Assembly: GCA_905221105.1 (NCBI GenBank)
Contig: CAJNBW010000004.1
Coordinates: 8,101 to 72,100, forward strand
DNA: 64,000 nt
Reading direction: 5' to 3'
Source of the DNA: a bacterium
GTDB taxonomy: Bacteria; Bacillota; Bacilli; Lactobacillales; Streptococcaceae
Each line of letters begins with the position of its first letter. Position 1 is the first letter of the stretch. This document shows positions 37,016-46,383 of this stretch, piece by piece. The position numbers and the translations under genes are program-made. The notes beneath the pieces were generated by a model, which was not told the DNA's origin, did no database searches, and saw only the letters and a program-made list of their open reading frames with translations.

Positions 37016-37134
37016 CCTTAAGTGGTGGGGACGTGAGCAACTCCCTTCGGGATTTCATCACTTATTTTTGAGCCTATTGTCTCAAAAATCCCCTGTTTCA
37101 GTAGCAAAAGCTACTGAAACTTTCACCACGGCGG
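37016..37134. repeat. Structured intergenic repeat, copy C
   Basis: Between grpE and dnaK. Landmarks: CCTTAAGTGGTGGGGACG, CTTATTTTTGAGCC, TGTCTCAAAAATCCCC, a GTTTCAGTAGC / GCTACTGAAAC hairpin and TTTCACCACGGCGGG. It is the reverse complement of copy A (16890-17010) in element order and shares long matching words with it. Confidence 0.7.
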
Positions 37135-37241
37135 GCAATATCTTCTTTGCAAGCCTCCGGCTTGCTTTTTATCTTTCTTTCATAGTTTATTGTCGTTTCG
37201 GACAAGTTTTCTATTATGTATGTTACAACCGTCAGAATTGC

Positions 37242-37766
37242 CTAGTTGTAAACAACTACCATGGCTGGGCGTAGGATGCGGTCATGGAGTTTATAACCTT
37301 TTTGGAAGACTTGAGCGATAGTGTCTGCTGGGTGATCATCATCTGCTGGGAGAGTTTGGATGGCCATATGGTAGTTATGGTCAAATTCGCCGTCAGCTGA
37401 GATTTCTTCGATTCCTTCTTCTTTCAAAGCGTGAATCAAGCTTTCTTGCACCATCTCCAATCCTTTTTTGACATCGTCTGTCAAACCTTCAACTGCGAGC
37501 GCACGCTCAAGGTTGTCCAAAGAAGGGAGAATTGCTTTTGCCAAGTCCTGGCTACGATAACGTTGCAAGTTTTGACGCTCTTCATTGGCACGACGTTGGA
37601 TATTTTGCATTTCTGCATGAGCGCGAAGGTATTTGTTTTCGAACTCATCTGCACGTTCATTTGCCAAGTCCAACTCAGACTTCTCAGGAGTTGCTTCTTC
37701 AGCTGTTTCCACAACTTCCTCTTCTTGGACTTCTTCTACTTCTTCATTTTTTATATCTTGGGCCAT
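37242..37766 (-). CDS. grpE: Nucleotide exchange factor GrpE
   Basis: 174 residues from the ATG at 37766 ([12 protein letters not shown]), five bases after AAAGGAGG; the longer frame has no such site. Acidic N-terminal tail (1-40), long dimerising coiled coil (about 42-110, [19 protein letters not shown]) and a C-terminal beta wing with the GrpE signature [16 protein letters not shown]. Releases ADP from DnaK. Follows hrcA by 26 bases. Confidence 0.96.
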   Translation of the reverse strand: MAQDIKNEEVEEVQEEEVVETAEEATPEKSELDLANERADEFENKYLRAHAEMQNIQRRANEERQNLQRYRSQDLAKAILPSLDNLERALAVEGLTDDVKKGLEMVQESLIHALKEEGIEEISADGEFDHNYHMAIQTLPADDDHPADTIAQVFQKGYKLHDRILRPAMVVVYN

Positions 37767-37792
37767 TTTCGCCTCCTTTAATGATTTCAATC

Positions 37793-38827
37793 TTAATGTA
37801 CTTCGTAATGATTACTGCTGAGGTAGCGGTAAAAATCAGTCAACTTCATAGTCAAAACACGGTTGACTACGTTGACTTGGTTGATTAGCTGCTGATAATC
37901 CAGATTGACTGGACCGATAATGGCTAGAATTCCAACTCCCCGATAAGGAATGAGGAACTTGCTACTAATCACTGCTAGGTCTGCTAGACAGGATTCTTGA
38001 CTGTCTGCAACACGGACATTTTGCATTTGATCTTCATGCAGGCCCTCACGAATCTCCAAGGCAACCTTTTGCGGTTGGTCAAAGAACTGATAAGCTGCCA
38101 GATTGGCAAAATTCAAGAGATTGACCTTGCCTGCCACCACAATGTTTTCGTTGAACATTTCCTTAAAGATATGTTCAAAGAGATCCATGACATTATCCGT
38201 TGTTGTGAAATAACGCTGGATAATCTGCGGAATCTCCGTCCGAATCTTGTAGTGAATATCTAGAACGGTGTGACCGAGGAAACGTTCTTGAATGATTGCC
38301 TTCAGTTTCAGCAAATCTTCCTGCAAGAAGTTCCTTGGAATCAGAAACTGACTGGTAACCGTTCGAGACTCGTCTAGGGTGAATACCGCCAAGGCTGTAT
38401 GTTGACCTAAAACAACGATATCAAAGGCTGTCAACCGTTGTCTGCTGGGCTCAACGTCTAGTGCTACTACCGTACAACCACTCAAGTCTGTCAGTAGATT
38501 AGCAGCCTCTTGCAGAATATCCTCCAATTTGAAGAATTCCTGATCAAAGGCTTTGACAATCTCATATACCTCATTTTCAGCTAATCGGTCAAAATCCAGT
38601 GAGTGTTTCACATAGTACTGAAAACCAGCAACACTTGGCATGCGACCGCTTGAAGTATGAGCCTTCTCAAGCAACCCTTGCTTTTCTAAAGCCGCCATAT
38701 CATTACGAATGGTTGCACTGCTAGAGTTAATAGACTCTTGCAAGGCTTTGGATCCGACAGGTTCGTGCGTTTTGGTAAAGATGTCAATAATCAGATTTAA
38801 AATATCCTGCTGACGCTCTGTAACCAC
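37793..38827 (-). CDS. hrcA: Heat-shock repressor HrcA
   Basis: 344 residues from a GTG at 38827, seven bases after GAGAGGAG. An upstream in-frame ATG at 38869 is possible, but it lies within the CIRCE operator and lacks a site. N-terminal winged helix (about 1-75, [28 protein letters not shown]), then a GAF-like domain. HrcA binds CIRCE and needs GroEL to stay active. First gene of hrcA-grpE-dnaK, so it controls itself through the two CIRCE copies upstream. Confidence 0.96.
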   Translation of the reverse strand: MVTERQQDILNLIIDIFTKTHEPVGSKALQESINSSSATIRNDMAALEKQGLLEKAHTSSGRMPSVAGFQYYVKHSLDFDRLAENEVYEIVKAFDQEFFKLEDILQEAANLLTDLSGCTVVALDVEPSRQRLTAFDIVVLGQHTALAVFTLDESRTVTSQFLIPRNFLQEDLLKLKAIIQERFLGHTVLDIHYKIRTEIPQIIQRYFTTTDNVMDLFEHIFKEMFNENIVVAGKVNLLNFANLAAYQFFDQPQKVALEIREGLHEDQMQNVRVADSQESCLADLAVISSKFLIPYRGVGILAIIGPVNLDYQQLINQVNVVNRVLTMKLTDFYRYLSSNHYEVH

Positions 38828-38853
38828 CTCATCACTCCTCTCTGTCTGATCAA

Positions 38854-38880
38854 TTAGCACTCTATACACTCAAGTGCTAA
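38854..38880 (-). promoter_or_regulatory. CIRCE operator, promoter-proximal copy
   Basis: TTAGCACTC-N9-AAGTGCTAA; one mismatch in the right arm relative to GAGTGCTAA. Lies at and just after the predicted transcription start of hrcA. Confidence 0.93.
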
Positions 38881-38891
38881 CTCATGATTCT

Positions 38892-38919
38892 ATTATACAC
38901 CCTTAGAAGAGAATGTCAA
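38892..38919 (-). promoter_or_regulatory. hrcA operon promoter (SigA type)
   Basis: TTGACA (38914-38919) and TATAAT (38892-38897), spacer 16, located between the two CIRCE elements. Confidence 0.85.
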
Positions 38920-38936
38920 GATAAAAACTCAAAAAA

Positions 38937-38963
38937 TTAGCACTCTTTTATCAAGAGTGCTAA
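38937..38963 (-). promoter_or_regulatory. CIRCE operator, distal copy
   Basis: Perfect TTAGCACTC-N9-GAGTGCTAA, upstream of the -35. Two CIRCE copies around one promoter imply tight HrcA repression. Confidence 0.95.
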
Positions 38964-38983
38964 AAATCAGTCTGAAGACCTAG

Positions 38984-39010
38984 AAAAAAGACCGCCCTCA
39001 GGCAATCTTT
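38984..39010 (-). terminator. Terminator after glnA
   Basis: AAAGATTGCC / GGCGGTCTTT stem with G-T pairs and a TGAG loop, followed by T residues on the minus strand. Confidence 0.8.
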
Positions 39011-39018
39011 CCTCTATA

Positions 39019-40365
39019 TTAGTAAAGGTCTAAATAATTATCAATTTCCCATTGTGAAACGAAGGTTGCATAACTTGCCCATTCGATTCGTTTGGCTTCA
39101 AGGAAACTAGTATAGATATGTTCTCCAAGAGCCGCTCTGACAACTTCATCTTCTGTCAAAGCTTTCAAAGCGTTGTGAAGGGTTGATGGAAGATCTGTAA
39201 TACCAGCTTCTTTACGCTCTTCTGCTGTCATGATGTAGATATTTTCTTCGATAGGAGCTGGTGCTTCGATTTTATTTTCAATACCATGCAAACCAACTTC
39301 CAAAAGAACCGCCATAGCGATGTATGGGTTTGCCATCGGATCCACTGAACGCAACTCAAGACGAGTTCCCATACCACGTGAAGCAGGCACGCGCACAAGT
39401 GGCGAACGGTTACGGCCAGCCCAAGCAATGTAAACAGGCGCTTCATAACCTGGAACCAAACGTTTGTATGAGTTAACTGTTGGGTTCATGATAGCAGTAT
39501 AGTTGTAGGCATGCTTGATCAAACCACCAAGGAAATGGTAGGCCGTTTCTGACAACTGCATTCCTTTTGGATCATTTGGATCAAAGAAGGCATTATTTCC
39601 TTCTGCATCAAACAAGGACATATTACAGTGCATACCTGATCCAGCAATACCAAATTTTGGTTTCGCCATAAAGGTTGCGTAAAGACCATGTTTGCGAGCA
39701 ATGGTTTTAACAACAAGTTTAAAGATTTGAATCTTATCGCAGGCACGGAGAACTTCATCGTACTTAAAGTCAATCTCGTGTTGTCCAACCGCAACCTCGT
39801 GGTGACTGGCTTCTACTTCAAATCCCATTTTGGTCAGAACATTGACAATCTCACGACGTGTATTGTCCGCAAGGTCAGTAGGCGCCAAATCAAAGTAGCC
39901 ACCCTTGTCATTTACTTCAAGTGTTGGGTCACCATTTTCATCCAGCTTAAATAGGAAGAATTCTGGCTCTGGACCAAGGTTGAAAGATTTGAATCCTACT
40001 TCTTCCATGTGACGAAGAGCACGTTTCAAATTGCCACGAGGGTCACCCGCAAATGGTTCACCTTCTGTTGTATAGACATCACAGATCAAACCTGCAACAC
40101 TTCCATTTTCATCTCCCCAAGGGAAGACTGTCCATGTATCCAAGTCTGGGTACAAGTACATATCTGACTCATTGATACGTACAAAACCTTCAATAGAAGA
40201 TCCATCAAACATCGCCTTATTTGACAAGACTTTATCTAACTGTTCATCTGTAGCAGGAATTTCGACGTTTTTCATGGTTCCCAAAATATCTGAGAACATA
40301 AGACGAATAAAAGTAACATTTTTTTCCTTGACTTCACGACGAATATCTGCAGCTGTGATTGGCAT
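39019..40365 (-). CDS. glnA: Glutamine synthetase, type I
   Basis: 448 residues, the Firmicute GlnA (type I-alpha) length. Motifs: [19 protein letters not shown], the metal and glutamate-binding [25 protein letters not shown], and the ATP-binding [18 protein letters not shown] and NRSPLVRVP. It makes glutamine from glutamate, ammonia and ATP. In Gram-positives it is feedback-inhibited directly and also activates GlnR repression. No adenylylation tyrosine segment is expected in this type. Second gene of glnRA, 36 bases after glnR. Confidence 0.98.
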   Translation of the reverse strand: MPITAADIRREVKEKNVTFIRLMFSDILGTMKNVEIPATDEQLDKVLSNKAMFDGSSIEGFVRINESDMYLYPDLDTWTVFPWGDENGSVAGLICDVYTTEGEPFAGDPRGNLKRALRHMEEVGFKSFNLGPEPEFFLFKLDENGDPTLEVNDKGGYFDLAPTDLADNTRREIVNVLTKMGFEVEASHHEVAVGQHEIDFKYDEVLRACDKIQIFKLVVKTIARKHGLYATFMAKPKFGIAGSGMHCNMSLFDAEGNNAFFDPNDPKGMQLSETAYHFLGGLIKHAYNYTAIMNPTVNSYKRLVPGYEAPVYIAWAGRNRSPLVRVPASRGMGTRLELRSVDPMANPYIAMAVLLEVGLHGIENKIEAPAPIEENIYIMTAEERKEAGITDLPSTLHNALKALTEDEVVRAALGEHIYTSFLEAKRIEWASYATFVSQWEIDNYLDLY

Positions 40366-40401
40366 GAGTTTTCTCCTTAATGTATGACTACTTGCGGTTA
40401 C

Positions 40402-40758
40402 CTAACCGCGACCAAAAGGTGACCGTACTGAAGCAAAGCGACCCTGTTGGAGGAGTTCATTATGAAGTGCGCGACGCACCTCAGTCTGACTCACCGCTTT
40501 CTTGGATTTCGCTTCACGTTCAGCATATTTTTTCTTAATGGCAGCGATATTATAACCTTCAGAGATATAATCTTTGATTTCAAGCAGACGATCCATGTCA
40601 TTCAAGGAATACATGCGACGGTTTCCTTCGTTTCGATCAGGTTTAATCAACTCTTGATCTTCATAATAACGAATCTGACGCGCCGATAGATCGGTCAACT
40701 TCATAACACTGCCGATAGGAAAAACAGCCATATTTCGGCGAAATTCTTTTTCCTTCAT
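40402..40758 (-). CDS. glnR: Nitrogen regulator GlnR (MerR family)
   Basis: 118 residues. MerR-type winged helix at about 14-75: FPIGSVMKLTDLSARQIRYYEDQELIKPDRNEGNRRMYS. The short C-terminal tail is the glutamine-synthetase-sensing part. GlnR represses glnRA and other nitrogen genes when glutamine is plentiful. A perfect GlnR box lies next to its own promoter. Starts after GAAGGAAATTG. Confidence 0.95.
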   Translation of the reverse strand: MKEKEFRRNMAVFPIGSVMKLTDLSARQIRYYEDQELIKPDRNEGNRRMYSLNDMDRLLEIKDYISEGYNIAAIKKKYAEREAKSKKAVSQTEVRRALHNELLQQGRFASVRSPFGRG

Positions 40759-40781
40759 TTACAATTTCCTTCTTTCTGTCT

Positions 40782-40810
40782 ATTATAGTCTAAAAAAAGA
40801 CAAACGTCAA
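40782..40810 (-). promoter_or_regulatory. glnRA promoter
   Basis: TTGACG (40805-40810) and TATAAT (40782-40787), spacer 17. Confidence 0.8.
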
Positions 40811-40817
40811 TTGATAA

Positions 40818-40834
40818 TGTTATAAAATGTAACA
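40818..40834 (-). promoter_or_regulatory. GlnR/TnrA-type operator
   Basis: TGTTACATTTTATAACA, a perfect fit to TGTNAN7TNACA, placed seven bases upstream of the -35 and ending at the stop codon of the neighbouring FUSC-like gene. Confidence 0.9.
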
Positions 40835-41362
40835 TTATTTTTCTTTTTTCTCTAAAAAGAGACGAATACGATCAATATCGTAATTTACGAGAATTGCAAC
40901 AAAAACTCCCATGAAAGTTTCTGATACACGCGCAAAAACGTACAAAATCGTCTCACCGCTCGGAATCGATAGGGTAATAATTAACATAGCTGCTACACCA
41001 CCTATAACACCTGCTTTGTTATTCATGGCCACATTTGTCATAATGGTTAACATGGTGCAGATTGGAACAACAACCAAGGTCACCCAAAAAGCCTCGTGGA
41101 AAAAAGTATTTAATAGGAAGAAGACCAGGGCATAGAGGCCACCGATACTATTTCCTAGAATACGCGAAGTCCCAAAATGGACACTCTTATCAAAACTCTC
41201 CCTCAGGCTAAAAACGGCTGTCAAAGCACCAATTTGAAGACCTTTCCAACCAAAAAAGCCAAAAATCAAGAGAACTAGAAAAACAGCAATACCTGTTTTA
41301 AAGGTTCGCATACCAAGTTTGAACTGGGATTTATCGAATTTATATTTTTTAAAATAACTCAT
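40835..41362 (-). CDS. FUSC-like / aromatic acid exporter-family membrane protein
   Basis: 175 residues with about five to six membrane helices. TFKTGIAVFLVLLIFGFFGWKGLQIGALTAVFSLRESFDKSV and GTSRILGNSIGGLYAL match the aromatic acid exporter (ArAE/FUSC-like) family, in its short single-domain form. The substrate is unknown. The C-terminus is charged (DRIRLFLEKKEK). It precedes glnR on the same strand, and its stop codon abuts the GlnR box, so read-through into glnRA is conceivable. No ribosome-binding site is conspicuous apart from GAAAGTTGAGA. Confidence 0.75.
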   Translation of the reverse strand: MSYFKKYKFDKSQFKLGMRTFKTGIAVFLVLLIFGFFGWKGLQIGALTAVFSLRESFDKSVHFGTSRILGNSIGGLYALVFFLLNTFFHEAFWVTLVVVPICTMLTIMTNVAMNNKAGVIGGVAAMLIITLSIPSGETILYVFARVSETFMGVFVAILVNYDIDRIRLFLEKKEK

Positions 41363-41447
41363 AATCTCAACTTTCTATTTCCATTTTATCATAATTTGGG
41401 TGATTTTATGAGCAATAGGTGAGAGGAAGCGTTTTTATTTTCAGTAA

Positions 41448-41480
41448 AAGAAAAGAGGAACTTTCATCCCTCTCTTCTTT
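41448..41480 (-). terminator. Terminator after pgk
   Basis: AAGAGAGG / CCTCTTTT stem with loop GATGAAAGTT and T residues on the minus strand. Confidence 0.7.
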
Positions 41481-41497
41481 GATTCATTTAGTAAATC

Positions 41498-42694
41498 TTA
41501 TTTTTCTGTAAGTGCAGCCAAACCTGGCAATACTTTACCTTCAAGGAGTTCCATTGATGCTCCTCCGCCCGTACTAATCCATGAGAACTTGTCTGCACGG
41601 CCAAGGTTAATCGCTGCGGCAGCTGAGTCACCACCACCGATGATTGATTTAACGCCTGGTTGTTTCACGATAGCGTCCATCACACCGATTGTACCAGCTT
41701 GGAAGTCTGGGTTTTCAAATACACCCATAGGTCCGTTCCATACAACTGTTTTAGCACCAGTCAAAGCTTCATCAAATTTAGCGATAGATTTTGGACCGAT
41801 GTCAAGACCAAGGAAGCCTTCAGAAACTGCTTCACCTTCAGTGTCACGCACTTCAGTGTAGCCAGCAAATGCGTTTGCTTCTTTTGAGTCAACTGGCAAG
41901 ATCAATTTGCCGTTTGCTTTTTCAAGAAGAGCTTTGGCAACATCCAATTTGTCTTCTTCTACAAGTGAGTTACCGATTTCGATACCTTGTGCTTTGTAGA
42001 ATGTGTAAGTCATACCACCACCGATAAGGACTTTATCAGCTTTTTCAAGCAAGTTTTCGATAACACCGATCTTGTCTGAAACTTTTGAACCACCAAGGAT
42101 AGCCACGAATGGACGTTCTGGAGTTTCAACTGCTTCTTGGATGTAGGCAATTTCGTTTTCAAGAAGGAAACCAGCAACTGCTTTTTCAACGTTTGCTGAG
42201 ATACCAACGTTAGATGCGTGTGCACGGTGAGCTGTACCGAATGCATCATTTACGAAGATACCATCTCCAAGTGATGCCCAGTATTTACCAAGCTCAGGAT
42301 CGTTTTTAGATTCTTTTTTGCCATCAACATCTTCGTAACGAGTGTTTTCAACCAAAAGAACTTGTCCATCTTCAAGAGCGTTGATAGCTGCTTCCAATTC
42401 AGCACCACGAGTTACACCTGGGAAAACAACATCTTGACCAAGTTTTGCTGCCAAGTCTGCCGCTACAGGAGCAAGTGATTTACCAGCTTTATCAGCTTCT
42501 TCTTTCACACGTCCAAGGTGAGAGAAAAGAATTGCACGTCCACCTTGTTCGATGATGTACTTAATAGTTGGAAGAGCTGCTGTGATACGGTTGTCGTTAG
42601 TGATTACGCCATCTTTCAATGGTACGTTGAAGTCAACACGAACGAGGACTTTTTTACCTTTCAAGTCAACGTCTTTAACAGTAAGTTTTGCCAT
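41498..42694 (-). CDS. pgk: Phosphoglycerate kinase
   Basis: 398 residues. Substrate-binding signature [14 protein letters not shown] near residue 17, [26 protein letters not shown] and the ATP-site [11 protein letters not shown] near 355. Glycolytic ATP-generating step from 1,3-bisphosphoglycerate. Codon usage is strongly biased, as for a highly expressed gene. AAAGGGG lies ten bases ahead of the ATG, and a TGATATAAT extended -10 (TATAAT at 42731-42736) precedes it. Monocistronic with its own terminator. Confidence 0.98.
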   Translation of the reverse strand: MAKLTVKDVDLKGKKVLVRVDFNVPLKDGVITNDNRITAALPTIKYIIEQGGRAILFSHLGRVKEEADKAGKSLAPVAADLAAKLGQDVVFPGVTRGAELEAAINALEDGQVLLVENTRYEDVDGKKESKNDPELGKYWASLGDGIFVNDAFGTAHRAHASNVGISANVEKAVAGFLLENEIAYIQEAVETPERPFVAILGGSKVSDKIGVIENLLEKADKVLIGGGMTYTFYKAQGIEIGNSLVEEDKLDVAKALLEKANGKLILPVDSKEANAFAGYTEVRDTEGEAVSEGFLGLDIGPKSIAKFDEALTGAKTVVWNGPMGVFENPDFQAGTIGVMDAIVKQPGVKSIIGGGDSAAAAINLGRADKFSWISTGGGASMELLEGKVLPGLAALTEK

Positions 42695-42861
42695 GTTACA
42701 AAAACCCCTTTATTTATTTTATTCGAAACTATTATATCACACTTTGGAAATATAAGGAAAGATTTCACAAGATTTTTCGATATTTAATCTTCATGTTATG
42801 TTAGAGTGTATTATTTTTTCTTTTCCTAACGAATTTTCTTTCTAAAATCTTAGCTTAACAC

Positions 42862-42890
42862 TTGTTAGATTCACTTTTATCCTTTAAAAT
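42862..42890 (+). promoter_or_regulatory. Promoter of the Na/Pi transporter gene
   Basis: TTGTTA (42862-42867) and TAAAAT (42885-42890), spacer 17; CGGAGG follows upstream of the ATG at 42934. Confidence 0.6.
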
Positions 42891-42933
42891 AGAATAGGAG
42901 AAATTCCGTTATTATTTTTCGGAGGAAAAAGAA

Positions 42934-44565
42934 ATGTCCATTAATTGGCAGGAAATTTTATTTCACTTTTTAGGTGGTCTGGGACTATTCTTATATAGTA
43001 TCAAGACCATGGGAGACGGTTTGCAACAAGCTGCTGGAGATCGCCTTCGTTTTTACATTGACAAGTACACTAGTAATCCCTTTCTAGGTGTTCTGGTTGG
43101 GATTGTCGTGACTGCCCTGATTCAGTCAAGTACAGGGGTGACAGTTATCACGGTTGGTCTGGTCAGCGCTAGTCTTCTCACTCTTAGACAGGCTATCGGA
43201 ATTATCATGGGAGCCAACATCGGAACCACCGTTACTTCCTTTATCATCGGTTTCAAGCTTGGTGAGTATGCTTTACCCTTGATTTTTCTTGGAACCATGT
43301 TCCTCTTCTTTACTAAAAACAGAACAGCAAACAATATCGGGCGCATCCTGTTTGGTGTGGGGGGAATCTTCTACGCCCTCAACCTCATCAGTGCCGGTAT
43401 GAGCCCTCTTAAAGATTTACCACAATTTAAGGAATATATGGTAACCTTGGGACAAAATCCTGTATTAGGAGTTTTTGCCGGTGCAGTGATTACCGTTCTC
43501 ATCCAAGCTTCTTCTGCGACAATCGGGATTTTGCAAGGGCTCTATGCAGGTGGATTCCTTGATCTTAAAGGTTCTCTACCGGTTCTCTTCGGAGATAATA
43601 TCGGGACAACCCTAACAGTTATCATCGCGGCAGCTGGAGCCAATATCTCTGCGAAACGCGTTGCTGCAACCCACGTTACCTTTAACGTTTTAGGGACTAT
43701 TCTTTGCTTAATCTTATTAGGTCCCTTTACGTCTATGATTGAGTACTTCCAAGCACTCCTTCACCTCTCACCTGAGATGACCATCGCCTTCTCGCACGGT
43801 GCCTTTAACGTAAGTAATACCATTGTACAATTTCCATTCATCGGAGCCTTGGCCTACTTTGTAACCAAGCTCATCCCTGGTGAAGATGAAGTTGTCAAGT
43901 ACGAGCCACTTTACCTTGATGAACACTTGATTAAGCAAGCTCCATCAATCGCTCTTGGAAATGCGAAAAAAGAACTCCTTCACTTAGGAAATTATGCTTC
44001 TAAAGCCTTTGACCTTTCATACAACTACATTATTGACCTCAATGAAAAGGTTGCTGAAAAAGGCCACAAGACAGAAGAAGCCATCAATACCATTGATGAA
44101 AAATTGACTCGTTATCTTATTACCCTTTCAAGTGAAGCTCTTAGCCAGAAAGAAAGTGAAGTGCTCACCAACATCCTTGATTCATCCCGTGATTTGGAAC
44201 GGATTGGGGACCACGCAGAAGCGCTAATCAATCTGACTGATTACCTTCAACGTAAAAATGTTGAGTTCTCTGAAGCTGCTTTGCAGGAATTGGCTGATAT
44301 CTATCAAAAAACCACTGGCTTTATCAAGGATGCCCTTGATAGCGTGGAAAACAATGATATTGAAAAAGCTCAAAGTCTGATTGAACGCCATAAAGAAATC
44401 AACAATATGGAACGTGTTCTCAGAAAAACTCACATCAAACGCCTCAACAAGGGCGAGTGTTCAACGCAAGCTGGGGTCAACTTTATCGACATTGTTTCCC
44501 ACTACACTCGTGTGTCTGACCACGCTATGAATTTAGCTGAAAAGGTCATTGCTGAACAAATCTAA
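42934..44565 (+). CDS. Na/Pi-cotransporter family protein with PhoU domain
   Basis: 543 residues. The N-terminal half contains two inverted Na/Pi (PF02690-type) repeats with the QSS motifs in ALIQSSTGVTVITVG and LIQASSATIGILQG, and about eight helices in total. The C-terminal about 200 residues form a cytoplasmic PhoU-like helical domain (LTRYLITLSSEALSQKE, DLERIGDHAEALINLTDYL). Such NptA/YjbB-type proteins move phosphate coupled to sodium, often outwards. CGGAGG precedes the ATG. Its stop codon coincides with the first bases of a BOX element, which therefore lies in the 3' UTR. Confidence 0.9.
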   Translation: MSINWQEILFHFLGGLGLFLYSIKTMGDGLQQAAGDRLRFYIDKYTSNPFLGVLVGIVVTALIQSSTGVTVITVGLVSASLLTLRQAIGIIMGANIGTTVTSFIIGFKLGEYALPLIFLGTMFLFFTKNRTANNIGRILFGVGGIFYALNLISAGMSPLKDLPQFKEYMVTLGQNPVLGVFAGAVITVLIQASSATIGILQGLYAGGFLDLKGSLPVLFGDNIGTTLTVIIAAAGANISAKRVAATHVTFNVLGTILCLILLGPFTSMIEYFQALLHLSPEMTIAFSHGAFNVSNTIVQFPFIGALAYFVTKLIPGEDEVVKYEPLYLDEHLIKQAPSIALGNAKKELLHLGNYASKAFDLSYNYIIDLNEKVAEKGHKTEEAINTIDEKLTRYLITLSSEALSQKESEVLTNILDSSRDLERIGDHAEALINLTDYLQRKNVEFSEAALQELADIYQKTTGFIKDALDSVENNDIEKAQSLIERHKEINNMERVLRKTHIKRLNKGECSTQAGVNFIDIVSHYTRVSDHAMNLAEKVIAEQI

Positions 44566-44668
44566 TACTCTTCGAAAATCTCTTCAAACCACGTCAACGT
44601 CGCCTTGCCGTACTCAAGTACAGCCTGCGGCTAGTTTCCTAGTTTGCTCTTTGATTTTCATTGAGTAT
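44565..44668. repeat. BOX element (boxA-boxC type)
   Basis: About 104 bases. ATACTCTTCGAAAATCTC at the start and GATTTTCATTGAGTAT at the end are imperfect terminal inverted repeats. The interior has CGTCAACGTCGCCTTGCCGTA, one of the best-known boxA sequences (target of the BOX-PCR primer), followed by GTACAGCCTGCGGCTAG. No boxB is present. BOX elements are dispersed, non-coding, and typical of S. pneumoniae and close relatives. Confidence 0.88.
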
Positions 44669-44677
44669 AAGTACCAA

Positions 44678-44709
44678 GAAGCTATCCATCATAATTGGAT
44701 GGCTTTTTC
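44678..44709 (+). terminator. Terminator after the Na/Pi transporter
   Basis: AAGCTATCCA / TGGATGGCTT stem, loop TCATAAT, then T residues on the plus strand. Confidence 0.75.
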
Positions 44710-44742
44710 TTCTCCTCATCAAGAAGTTTTTTAAGCATATAA

Positions 44743-44778
44743 AAAATGCTTTGATTCACAATGGAATCAAAGCATTTT
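44743..44778 (-). terminator. Terminator overlapping the end of the immunity-like gene
   Basis: AAAATGCTTTGATTC / GAATCAAAGCATTTT, 15-base stem with loop CATTGTG and T residues on the minus strand; contains the last codons of the gene at 44767. Confidence 0.8.
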
Positions 44779-45063
44779 AAAGAGCTCTCCATACATAAGC
44801 GCAGAAGCTGCAGTTCCTCTGTACTTGGCTTCTTCTCTTTTGATAAAACGAGCCAAATTGACCAGCTCAGGTGCCGGATGTTTGGGATTTAGGAGCAATT
44901 CACGATTGACCAGTCCTGAGAGACGGACTGCCAGCAATTGCTCATTTGTAGCAGGCAGTTTTTTAGCAGTCTCTAGGAGAGCAGCAACTAAATCTTCACT
45001 CAAATCATGTCGAGCATGATTGTAAAGATCTTTTATAAGGCTTTCTAGGTTTGGTTCTACCAT
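44767..45063 (-). CDS. Enterocin A immunity-like small protein
   Basis: 98 residues from the ATG at 45063, eight bases after AAGGAGG; a GTG three codons earlier lies too close to that site. All-helical: NLESLIKDLYNHARHDLSEDLVAALLETAKKL, AVRLSGLVNRELLLN and PAPELVNLARFIKREEAKYRG. The four-helix pattern and length resemble the EntA-type class IIa bacteriocin immunity proteins, but I am not sure of the family. No bacteriocin gene is nearby. It follows pepA by 19 bases, so it is probably transcribed with it. Confidence 0.6.
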   Translation of the reverse strand: MVEPNLESLIKDLYNHARHDLSEDLVAALLETAKKLPATNEQLLAVRLSGLVNRELLLNPKHPAPELVNLARFIKREEAKYRGTAASALMYGELFKML

Positions 45064-45082
45064 CCCTACCACCTCCTTAAGT

Positions 45083-46147
45083 TTAATAATTTTTAATCAA
45101 ATCAACCGTTGAACGATCCAATTTTTTCACCAAGGCTTGCAAGAAAGCTTGCGCTTCTAGGAAGTCATCCATTGCATAAAGTGTTTGGTGAGAATGGATA
45201 TAACGAGCGCAGACTCCGATTGTTGTAGATGGGACACCACCATTTTTCAGATGAGCTGCGCCAGCGTCTGTTCCGCCTTTACCACAGTAGTATTGGTACT
45301 TGATACCAGCTTCTTCAGCCGTTGTCAAAAGGAAATCTTTCATTCCTGGGAGAAGCAAGTGACCTGGATCGTAGAAACGAATCAAGGTTCCATCTCCAAT
45401 CTTGCCTTGACCACCGTAGACATCACCTGCTGGTGAACAGTCAACTGCGAGGAAGACTTCTGGGTCAAACTTGGTTGTAGATGTATGAGCACCGCGGAGA
45501 CCAACTTCTTCTTGGACGTTAGAACCCAGATAGAGTTCATTTCCGAGTTTTTGACCTGACAGAGCTTCCGCCAACTCGCTAACCATAAGAACACCGTAGC
45601 GGTTGTCCCAAGCTTTTGAGATGATATTTTTCTCATTGGCTGTCAAGATTGCAGAACTATCTGGTACGATGGTGTCGCCAGGACGAATGCCAAAGCTTTC
45701 TGCCTCAGCCTTATCAGCAAAACCACCATCAAAGACGATATCTGCAATAGCAGGCATGGTTGGTCCACCCTTTCCACGAGTCAAATGTGGAGGAACAGAG
45801 CCTGAAATCACAGGAATTTCACGACCATCACGAGTCAGAAGTTTGAAACGTTGGCTGCTGACTACCATAGGGTTCCAGCCACCGATTTCTACGACACGGA
45901 ATGTACCGTCTGGCTTAATCTCGCTGACCATAAAACCAACTTCATCCATGTGAGAAGCGACCAAGACACGCGGTGCATCTGTAGCTTCTGAATGTTTGAT
46001 ACCAAAAATACCACCCAAGCCATCTGTCACCACTTCATCCACGTGCGGTGTTAACTTTTCACGAAGATAAGCACGGACAGGCGCCTCATGACCTGAGATC
46101 GCAGCTAGTTCTGTTACTTCTTTGATTTTTGAAAATAATGTTGTCAT
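45083..46147 (-). CDS. pepA: Glutamyl aminopeptidase (M42 family)
   Basis: 354 residues. Metal-binding and catalytic elements of M42 peptidases: LVASHMDEVGFMVSEI (first metal histidine and aspartate near 67), AWDNRYGVLMVSELAE, SNVQEEVGLRGAHTS (catalytic glutamate pair near 213), AVDCSPAGDVYG and RYIHSHQTLYAMDD (late histidine). It removes N-terminal acidic residues from peptides in the cytoplasm and forms large tetrahedral oligomers. The ATG follows GAAGGAACTGA. In pneumococcus pepA lies close to the piu operon, as here, and the two are divergent. Confidence 0.93.
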   Translation of the reverse strand: MTTLFSKIKEVTELAAISGHEAPVRAYLREKLTPHVDEVVTDGLGGIFGIKHSEATDAPRVLVASHMDEVGFMVSEIKPDGTFRVVEIGGWNPMVVSSQRFKLLTRDGREIPVISGSVPPHLTRGKGGPTMPAIADIVFDGGFADKAEAESFGIRPGDTIVPDSSAILTANEKNIISKAWDNRYGVLMVSELAEALSGQKLGNELYLGSNVQEEVGLRGAHTSTTKFDPEVFLAVDCSPAGDVYGGQGKIGDGTLIRFYDPGHLLLPGMKDFLLTTAEEAGIKYQYYCGKGGTDAGAAHLKNGGVPSTTIGVCARYIHSHQTLYAMDDFLEAQAFLQALVKKLDRSTVDLIKNY

Positions 46148-46305
46148 TTCAGTTCCTTCTTTCTTCCATCCATTTTACCACTTTTTATAGGAGAAGGATA
46201 GTGGGAAGGTGGATTAGTTTTTACTCAGTTTTCCAATAAAAGAGAGGGGCAGATATTATTTCAGGAATTTTTCTTTCTTTTTACATTAAATTGTCAGAAA
46301 ATTCA

Positions 46306-46334
46306 TTGACAGATTAAAGAAATCGTGCTACAGT
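46306..46334 (+). promoter_or_regulatory. Promoter of the piu operon
   Basis: TTGACA (46306-46311) and TACAGT (46329-46334), spacer 17, with TG one base before the -10. A short GGTATC...GATACC inverted repeat lies in the leader (about 46345-46360). No clear metal-regulator box was recognised. Confidence 0.7.
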
Positions 46335-46383
46335 AATATCCGCAGGTATCTTTCGATACCAAATCTACATGAAAGGACGGGGT

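Noticed and set aside
44565-44668. RUP element instead of BOX
   Set aside because: The terminal repeats suggested RUP at first, but the interior contains the boxA sequence used for BOX-PCR, so BOX is the better assignment.
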